A stretch of DNA of 64,000 nucleotides from AG2 sp036493735 (GTDB taxonomy: Bacteria; Gemmatimonadota; Gemmatimonadetes; Gemmatimonadales; Gemmatimonadaceae): the NCBI GenBank assembly GCA_036493735.1, contig DASXPH010000098.1:1-64000 (forward strand), written 5' to 3'. The translations under genes were made by a program, and so were the position numbers. Each line of letters begins with the position of its first letter. Positions within the stretch are counted from its first letter, which is position 1. Shown one piece after another: positions 59,191-64,000 of this stretch. The notes below the pieces were generated by a model, which was not told the DNA's origin, did not search any database, and worked only from the letters and a program-made list of their open reading frames with translations.

Positions 59191-60579
59191 GTGGAATCAT
59201 GGAGTCCTCTTTCCTCAACCGTGAACTTCGTGCACGACAGAACGGCTGATGTCGCGATCATTGGCGCCGGCGTCGCCGGACTCGAGGCGGCGAGCATTCT
59301 TCAGGAAGCTGGAATCGACGTCGTCGTGCTCGAGGCGCGCGAGCGAATCGGGGGCCGTATTTTCACGCGTCGAAGCGAATCACTCTCGTTGCCAATCGAG
59401 CTCGGCGCCGAGTTCGTTCACGGCAGCGCTCCGGAGCTGCGAGAAGTCGCCGCGCGGGCGCCACTCGCGATCGCCGACATCGAGGGGGAGCGTTGGCAGT
59501 CCCATGCCGGAAAGCTGCAGCCGTTGGGCAGCGACTTCTGGTCCGAGCTCGACGACGTGATGGGCCGGTTGCGGCATCGCGGCCCGGATCGGTCATTTGA
59601 GCAATTTCTAAAGTCACTTCCCGGCGGAGCGCGCGCCTCACGCACGCGATCGCTCGCGCTGCAATTCGTGACCGGATTCCATGCCGCGGATCCAAAGCTG
59701 GTGAGCGAGCACGCGCTCGCGGAGGGCGGCAGTCCGGGCGACGATGAGCGCGAAGAGCGCATCGGCCGAGTGATCCATGGTTACGATAGCGTCCCACGGT
59801 GGATCGGGAGGAAAATCGTCGATCGTGTGCGATTGGGAGCAATCGTCACCGAGGTGCAGTGGGAGCCGGGCTCCGTGCAGGTCGCCGTACGAGACGCGAG
59901 TGGCGCTTCAGCGACGTCGCTGACGGCACGCGGCGCGATCATTTCGCTGCCGATTGGAGTGCTTCAGGCACCAGCTGGCGAGCCGGGCGCCGTCACATTC
60001 TCACCCGCGATCGAGCACTACGAGACGGCGCGGGCTGGGCTGCGGAGCATGGCGATGGGGACCGTCACTCGAGTCGTGCTTCAACTGCGTGAAGCGTTCT
60101 GGAGGAGCCAGCGCTTTGCGCGTCGAACGAAACGGCAGGATCTCGACCGTCTGTCGTTCCTGCATACCCACGATCCCGACTATCCGGTGTGGTGGACGAG
60201 CTATCCTAACGACGCGCCCATGCTTGTCGCCTGGTCTGGCGGCCCTCGAGGTAAAGAGCTCTCGACGCTGCAGGAGGAGGAAATCGCGGAGCGCGCCGTC
60301 GGCTCACTCGCCAGGCAGTTTGGTGTTTCTCGTCGCGAGGCGCGAGGTCTGGTGACAGCGACGTGGCATCACAACTGGGAAACAGATCCCTTCGCCCGCG
60401 GCGCATACAGCTATATCGTCGTTGGCGGAAATGGATCGCCGGCGAAGCTGGCTCGGCCGATCAAGCGCACACTCTTCTTCGCCGGCGAAGCGAGCGATCC
60501 AGAGGGACGCACGGGCACAGTCCACGGCGCGATCGCCACCGGGCGTCGCGCCGCGAAGCAGCTGTTGCGCGTGCTGTAG
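59191..60579 (+). CDS. FAD-dependent amine oxidase family protein
   Basis: A 462-aa flavin monoamine oxidase-like enzyme. The FAD-binding Rossmann motif is VAIIGAGVAGLEAASILQEAG (about 22-42) with the linker VVVLEARERIGGR. The C-terminal flavin-contact region TLFFAGEASDPEGRTGTVHGA is also standard. Between them lies a substrate domain with ELGAEFVHGS and a TWHHNWETDPFARGAYSY stretch. Substrates in the family range from amines and polyamines to amino acids; the precise one is not known here. The start could be GTG at 59191 or 59221. Monocistronic. Confidence 0.87.
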   Translation: MESWSPLSSTVNFVHDRTADVAIIGAGVAGLEAASILQEAGIDVVVLEARERIGGRIFTRRSESLSLPIELGAEFVHGSAPELREVAARAPLAIADIEGERWQSHAGKLQPLGSDFWSELDDVMGRLRHRGPDRSFEQFLKSLPGGARASRTRSLALQFVTGFHAADPKLVSEHALAEGGSPGDDEREERIGRVIHGYDSVPRWIGRKIVDRVRLGAIVTEVQWEPGSVQVAVRDASGASATSLTARGAIISLPIGVLQAPAGEPGAVTFSPAIEHYETARAGLRSMAMGTVTRVVLQLREAFWRSQRFARRTKRQDLDRLSFLHTHDPDYPVWWTSYPNDAPMLVAWSGGPRGKELSTLQEEEIAERAVGSLARQFGVSRREARGLVTATWHHNWETDPFARGAYSYIVVGGNGSPAKLARPIKRTLFFAGEASDPEGRTGTVHGAIATGRRAAKQLLRVL

Positions 60580-60606
60580 CTCTGCGCACGCACGACGTGT
60601 CCCGAT

Positions 60607-61008
60607 TTATCGCGACGATCGACGGACCTGATTTACTCGATTGATGAGCAGCGCAAGTTCCTCCTGCTGCTCGGGATTCTTGTCGATCATGTCGTCGAGC
60701 AACGTCTCGGCAATGGTGTCCGTGATGGTCGTCGGCTCCGGCGCGAAGCGCTTGTTGCCGAGGTGACGCATCGGGTCCAGCAAGACGGGATTCTTGAGGA
60801 TGATGTCGTGGCCCTCGAACTGCACTCGCACGGCGTAGAATTTCTTTCCCGACTTTTCCATGTAGCCGATCTTCACGCCATTCACATCGTCCGGCCATTC
60901 GGGAATCCGATGCTCGACGTTGTCGGTACCACGAAAATCGCTGGCCCCGGGCTGTAGCCCGGAGTAGTTCTTTTCGAAGCTGCCCTGATACATGAGCCCG
61001 TGCTGCAT
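60607..61008 (-). CDS. Hypothetical protein (133 aa)
   Basis: No family recognised. From the ATG at 61008, with a GGAG at 9-bp spacing, the protein is 133 aa. It begins MQHGLMYQGSFEKNYSGLQPG, has a strand-rich centre (VKIGYMEKSGKKFYAVRVQFEGHDIILKN) and a helical C-terminus (ETLLDDMIDKNPEQQEELALL). Soluble, no signal peptide. Convergent with the amine oxidase gene and divergent from the lipoprotein gene at 61182. The ORF is open to 61188, but that part has no conserved look. Confidence 0.62.
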   Translation of the reverse strand: MQHGLMYQGSFEKNYSGLQPGASDFRGTDNVEHRIPEWPDDVNGVKIGYMEKSGKKFYAVRVQFEGHDIILKNPVLLDPMRHLGNKRFAPEPTTITDTIAETLLDDMIDKNPEQQEELALLINRVNQVRRSSR

Positions 61009-61181
61009 GCGTGCTCTCCAGTTATGGTTCGCGTCCCGGTTCGAGCGACATTGGCCCGCGTCGCGTTGTGTGTGGAACAATTCCGGCGATCGAGCGGAAG
61101 AATATGGTAGCAAACAATGCCGGCGACCGGAACAGTCGCAATACCACAGAGCAGCGTCGGAGTCTCGCGCAAGGAGCCAGT

Positions 61182-61541
61182 ATGACACGGTTCATCCCCG
61201 CAGTCTTCATGTCGATCGGCGTCGCCTTCGCCGCGGGTTGCGCGCACTCGAGTCACATGCCCGAGCAAGGGGGTCCGATACGGACAGTCCTCAAGGTTGA
61301 GAACCAAGGGTTTCCAGACATGAACGTGTTCGTGCTGCCGGAAGCCAGCGGCCGCGTTCGTCTGGGCACCGTGACGGGGACGAGCAACGCCTACTTCGTG
61401 CTCCCGGAGTACTTGCTCCGTGGCCCGCGGGAGCTGCGGTTCCAGGCTCTGCCAATCGCGACACCCCGAGGGGAGGTATCGCAATCCATCGTCGTCACGC
61501 CCGGCGACACGGTGGTGCTGACGATCCCGCCCAGCGCCTGA
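61182..61541 (+). CDS. Small lipoprotein, paralogue of the one at 53260
   Basis: A 119-aa predicted lipoprotein (AAGC lipobox near residue 20). The mature domain reads VLKVENQGFPDMNVFVLPEASG, RLGTVTGTSNAYFVL and LRFQALPIATPRG, matching the 53260 protein in the ENQ/QNQ strand, the VTG turn and the FVL strand. The two genes also share the same 17-nt 3' flank, CCACGCCGTTAGGCGCG. GGAG lies 7 bp before the ATG. Function unknown; perhaps a small family of surface or periplasmic beta proteins. Confidence 0.72.
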   Translation: MTRFIPAVFMSIGVAFAAGCAHSSHMPEQGGPIRTVLKVENQGFPDMNVFVLPEASGRVRLGTVTGTSNAYFVLPEYLLRGPRELRFQALPIATPRGEVSQSIVVTPGDTVVLTIPPSA

Positions 61542-61582
61542 GCGCAGCGTCGCGCGCGCGTTACGCGCGCTCCCGCCCTCTT

Positions 61583-61606
61583 CCTAACGTAAGCCACGCC
61601 GTTAGG
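61583..61606. terminator. Inverted pair of the CCTAACG motif between convergent genes
   Basis: CCTAACG (61583-61589) and CGTTAGG (61600-61606) form a 7-bp inverted repeat with a 10-nt loop between the stops of the lipoprotein gene and the small leftward gene. Placed exactly as uptake-signal pairs are placed in Neisseria and Haemophilus, where they act as terminators. A GC-rich hairpin (GCGCGCG/CGCGCGC) lies just before it. Confidence 0.6.
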
Positions 61607-61617
61607 CGCGGCTGTTG

Positions 61618-61806
61618 TCACTCCTTGTGATTCGGGGTCAGTGGAGACCAGGAGGGTGGATCGCTCGCTGGGAAGCTCTCCTCGTCGGCCTCTTCGACCC
61701 GATCCCTCTCCGGATCATCCCGACGTGGGATGCTGGGCGGAGCGCCGCGATGGGGCTCCTCGTTCGGCTTTGGGATGTCGGGACGGTCTCGCTCTTTAGT
61801 GCTCAC
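61618..61806 (-). CDS. Small acidic-tail protein with ESFPASDPPSW motif
   Basis: A 62-aa hydrophilic protein. The GTG at 61806 follows GGAGGAG at 6-bp spacing, which decides the start; the longer ORF to 61881 overlaps the barstar-like gene. The first half is Pro/Arg/Asp-rich and disordered. The C-terminus has the conserved tail EEADEESFPASDPPSW, which occurs at the end of many small proteins in proteobacteria and other phyla and is often found near stress or metal genes. Its role is not known. The gene ends next to an inverted CCTAACG pair. Confidence 0.7.
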   Translation of the reverse strand: MSTKERDRPDIPKPNEEPHRGAPPSIPRRDDPERDRVEEADEESFPASDPPSWSPLTPNHKE

Positions 61807-61841
61807 CGAAGCTCCTCCGCAAGCAGTACGCAGCCTCGCCT

Positions 61842-62393
61842 TCAGGACGCGGGCCGTAAACCACGGTCGGCGTCCAGCCATTCGCGCGGATTCCAGTTCA
61901 CAGGCACGGCGCCGATCCGCTCGAAGCGAATGCGCGGATCGTCGGATTGCACGAGCGCGAGCAGCCGCTGACCAAGAAGCAAGAATCGCCGCGAAGCGGA
62001 CTCGATGCTGTCGAGCAACGTGTGGGCAAATTGTGGCTCAGCACGGGCGAAGGCATCGAAATGCCGGAACTGCATTACGACGCCGCCCTCGTGCGGGACC
62101 TCGAGCTCACCGAGGCAATCGATCCACGACGCGAGGTTTGCCGCGTAGTAGTCCGGGAAGGCGAGCTCGCGCCGCACATCGGCGTGGAAATCCGCTGGAG
62201 TCTTCCAGTGCGCAGCGTCGAGGGTGTACAGCCTGTAGCCGAACTGCTGAAGGCAGGATACATCCTGCGCCAGCAAACTGTGCTTGTGATAAAGGGTGAC
62301 GGCGCTGCTCTGCAGAAGTCGCACGTCGAGACGATCGAGCGGCGGCCGCTCGACCGCGCGCGGCGCCGACCGTTCCTTTTTGAACAGTCCCAT
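61842..62393 (-). CDS. Barstar-family protein with extensions
   Basis: A 183-aa protein. Residues 55-97 match barstar, the ribonuclease (barnase) inhibitor: YTLDAAHWKTPADFHADVRR, then ELAFPDYYAANLASWIDCLGEL, with the FP-YY-NLASW-D-C-L pattern. The typical inhibitor is 90 aa; here a 50-residue N-terminal part (LLQSSAVTLYHKHSLLAQDV) and an 85-residue C-terminal part are added. No barnase-like gene is adjacent, so it could be an orphan immunity protein or one for a distant toxin. Same strand as, and downstream of, the FRG-domain gene; GGTG but no strong SD before the ATG. Confidence 0.8.
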   Translation of the reverse strand: MGLFKKERSAPRAVERPPLDRLDVRLLQSSAVTLYHKHSLLAQDVSCLQQFGYRLYTLDAAHWKTPADFHADVRRELAFPDYYAANLASWIDCLGELEVPHEGGVVMQFRHFDAFARAEPQFAHTLLDSIESASRRFLLLGQRLLALVQSDDPRIRFERIGAVPVNWNPREWLDADRGLRPAS

Positions 62394-62490
62394 GACCGGT
62401 GATTTCGGCGAGTGTCAATATCGCGGCTGAATCACCGCGAGCTTTCCGAAGATACCAACGCTGATGTAGGTCGCGGGAGAGCCGACCGCC

Positions 62491-63285
62491 TCAGGCGTAG
62501 TAACGACGGATGGCCGCCGCCACACCATCGAGATCGGGGAAGAGTCTGCGCTCGTCCATCGCGACCAGGTCGAGCTGGTCTCTCACGCGTCCGACCTCGC
62601 GACCGGGGATCACGTATTTCGCGAGTGCATCGTCAAGCCCGTGGTCCGAGAGAAAGGCATCGAATGGCCCGGACTTGTCGGAGCAGAGGGTGAACACTGC
62701 AGCTTGTACGACGATGCGTTGATCAAGCGACGGCGGTTCCAGGAGACAGGCAAAGGCGCGATGGGCGCCGCGTCGCATCAACGCCCACGGCGTGAAATGC
62801 CCTTCCTTGCCAAAGAGCTCGTCCAGGTCCCTGATGAGCAGTGAGCGCGACGGGAAGCCGAATTTCTCGTGAACCGCTTTCCAATCGAGGCGCCACACAG
62901 CCCGATCCCCCACGGTGCCGTCGTCGGTTGGGCGCGTCGCGAAGAATGCCGCAACGAGCGGCGAATACGTCCAGTCGAGCAGTCGCGTCGGTACACCGTG
63001 GTGCTGCGCGGACACGAGCTGCTCCCAGTCGTTGACCGGCTCGTTCCCGACGTGTGGCCGTGAATAGCGGATGTAGTTGCGGAGAATGTGCTCCTCGAGC
63101 TCCGCTTTCGTGTGCGCCGGGCTGACGCCCCCCAATCGGTCCAGACTCGTCAACAGCGGGTTCACGGCATTGGAGCTGCCGCGATACACCCCGGTGTCTC
63201 TGCGCCGGCCGGTCGTTGGATCCGGTTCTAATGGCGTTACTCGATCAACGAGCTCGCCAAGGCTATGGATTACGATGGTTCGCAC
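62491..63285 (-). CDS. FRG-domain protein
   Basis: A 264-aa protein with the FRG domain, named after its Phe-Arg-Gly (here YRG, 34-36) motif and found in many defence-associated and toxin-associated loci. The second hallmark is QHHGVPTRLLDWT (94-106). The domain is of unknown activity but is suspected to act on nucleotide or RNA. The GTG at 63285 is the likely start. Its start overlaps the stop of the DUF3565 gene upstream by 16 bp, and the barstar-like gene follows 97 bp downstream, so a defence or toxin-antitoxin island is suggested. Confidence 0.85.
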   Translation of the reverse strand: MRTIVIHSLGELVDRVTPLEPDPTTGRRRDTGVYRGSSNAVNPLLTSLDRLGGVSPAHTKAELEEHILRNYIRYSRPHVGNEPVNDWEQLVSAQHHGVPTRLLDWTYSPLVAAFFATRPTDDGTVGDRAVWRLDWKAVHEKFGFPSRSLLIRDLDELFGKEGHFTPWALMRRGAHRAFACLLEPPSLDQRIVVQAAVFTLCSDKSGPFDAFLSDHGLDDALAKYVIPGREVGRVRDQLDLVAMDERRLFPDLDGVAAAIRRYYA

Positions 63286-63476
63286 TTGGTGCAGTTTAAC
63301 TGCACACCAAGCATGCGCGCGCGCCCCTCATCCGTGACTACCCACGGCCGGTTCTGCCAGGGCGGGTCGTGTCGTACATGGATCGTGTGGCCGCACTCGA
63401 GATCCGCCACCCAGTGTCCTTCCTCGTCGACATGAAAGCCGACGATCCGTCGGGACGTACCGCTGGCCGGCATCAC
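63270..63476 (-). CDS. DUF3565 family protein
   Basis: A 68-aa protein of the DUF3565 family, recognised by IVGFHVDEEGHWVADLECGHTI and HVRHDPPWQNRPWVV, and by the C-terminal LNCTKCE. Conserved His and Cys residues (CGH, H-R-H, CTKC) look like a zinc site. No biochemical role is known. Its start overlaps the stop of the GNAT gene (ATGA) and its end overlaps the FRG gene, so all three are probably co-transcribed. Confidence 0.85.
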   Translation of the reverse strand: MMPASGTSRRIVGFHVDEEGHWVADLECGHTIHVRHDPPWQNRPWVVTDEGRARMLGVQLNCTKCEPS

Positions 63477-63931
63477 GAGCGCGTCTTCGCGTACACGTTA
63501 GGCGTCCACCGCTCGAGGTACGTCGATGCGCTGCGCGCCGGTGCGAAGCCGTACCGCTCGTACAATCCCGAGGCGTCGCGCGTGAAGAGCGCGAAGCGAC
63601 GCAGCCCCTGTAGATCGGGATGGGCGAGCACGCACTCCAGCAGCCACTTGGAGAGCCCGCGCTTGCGGTACGGCTCGAGCACGAACACATCCGAAAGGTA
63701 GGCAAAGGTCGCCAGGTCGGTGATGACGCGGGCGAATCCTGCCTGCCGCTCGCCATGATAGATCCCGAACGTCAGCGAGTTCCCAATCCCGCGCTCGAGC
63801 GTTTCTCGAGGCATCCCCGCCGCCCAATACGAGCGCGAGAGGTACTCGTGCACGACATCGAGATCAAGGCGCCGGCGGTCCGTGGAGATGAGAAACTCGT
63901 CGCGCCTCCACTCGCGCGGGACGTCATCCAT
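63473..63931 (-). CDS. GNAT-family N-acetyltransferase
   Basis: A 152-aa acetyltransferase using acetyl-CoA. The GNAT core is visible in LTFGIYHGERQAGFARVITD, then LSDVFVLEPYRKRGLSKWLLE with the Q/RxxGxG/A-like pyrophosphate loop RKRGLS, and the closing LFTRDASGLYERYGFAPAR. It matches the common subset with DUF-type companions and an unknown acceptor. First gene of the leftward set GNAT-DUF3565-FRG. The ATG is at 63931; the last 69 bp of the window hold no gene I can support. Confidence 0.88.
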   Translation of the reverse strand: MDDVPREWRRDEFLISTDRRRLDLDVVHEYLSRSYWAAGMPRETLERGIGNSLTFGIYHGERQAGFARVITDLATFAYLSDVFVLEPYRKRGLSKWLLECVLAHPDLQGLRRFALFTRDASGLYERYGFAPARSASTYLERWTPNVYAKTRS

Positions 63932-64000
63932 TCCACTCAGCGAGAGGGACCGCGGACGGGCTCGCGATTGCCATTCACCTCGGCTGAGGCAAACTGACTG

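Noticed and set aside
61807..61881. Longer start for the small acidic-tail gene
   Set aside because: The extension overlaps the barstar-like gene and has no ribosome binding site; GGAGGAG precedes the GTG at 61806.

Overview
The window reads as a chromosomal segment of a high-GC (roughly two thirds G+C by eye), diderm, respiring soil-type bacterium. Lipoproteins and signal peptides are frequent. A Nramp/MntR system, a SURF1 protein, a single-subunit-anchor succinate dehydrogenase, a DUF4015 putative glycoside hydrolase, Holin-X-type and KGG proteins, and many intergenic mini-repeats are present. This gene mix fits Gemmatimonadota best, but that is inference from gene content, not a measured phylogeny. 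No rRNA, CRISPR array or intact IS element was seen.

Layout. 1-1.05 kb: the end of a probable genomic island, with a tyrosine integrase 78 bp from the 3' end of tRNA-Gln(CTG). 1.2-23.5 kb: mostly housekeeping genes: secreted protein, tRNA-Ala(CGC), threonine dehydratase-like enzyme, KGG stress protein, SDR, RNase Z, DUF2203, thioesterase, DUF4015 lipoprotein, a cysteine-desulfurase-like/hydroxyisobutyrate-dehydrogenase-like pair, MgtE, galactokinase, heavy-metal chaperone, VLCAD-like acyl-CoA dehydrogenase, SURF1 with a two-gene membrane module, and DUF72. 23.6-28.3 kb: a five-gene leftward operon for an Att-type ABC exporter, in which a permease-like N-terminus is fused to an AttH/CrtC lipocalin-like domain. 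28.3-31.0 kb: the operon mntH-usp-mntR with a candidate operator. 31.1-36.8 kb: VOC protein, Nudix, rhodanese, LD-carboxypeptidase, Ser/Gly-repeat protein, dicarboxylate symporter and a glycosyltransferase.

36.9-42.3 kb: a translationally coupled adenine-type DNA methyltransferase (1064 aa) and SNF2-type helicase (744 aa). This is the most defence-like module in the window and does not match a complete system I can name. 42.3-45.3 kb: a degenerate (pseudo)kinase with a transmembrane segment, coupled to a secreted protein. 45.5-49.5 kb: orphan histidine kinase, MscL with a zinc ribbon, aldo/keto reductase, TPR-like protein. 49.6-53.1 kb: sdhCAB-type operon. 53.3-57.3 kb: lipoprotein, then a four-gene coupled chain (lipoprotein, cyclophilin, APC permease, TonB-C protein). 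57.4-64 kb: AT-hook/H1-like protein, Nudix, amine oxidase, a second copy of the 53 kb lipoprotein family, then barstar-like, FRG-domain, DUF3565 and GNAT genes.

Two genome-scale signals cut across the genes. The 7-mer CCTAACG/CGTTAGG occurs about 40 times, in both orientations and inside genes, where it forces rare codons. Separately, many intergenic gaps carry short degenerate tandem arrays with a 7-base period (GCGTGGA-, GCGTTGA-, GGGACTA- and GGGTTGC-type units), often as inverted pairs between convergent genes.
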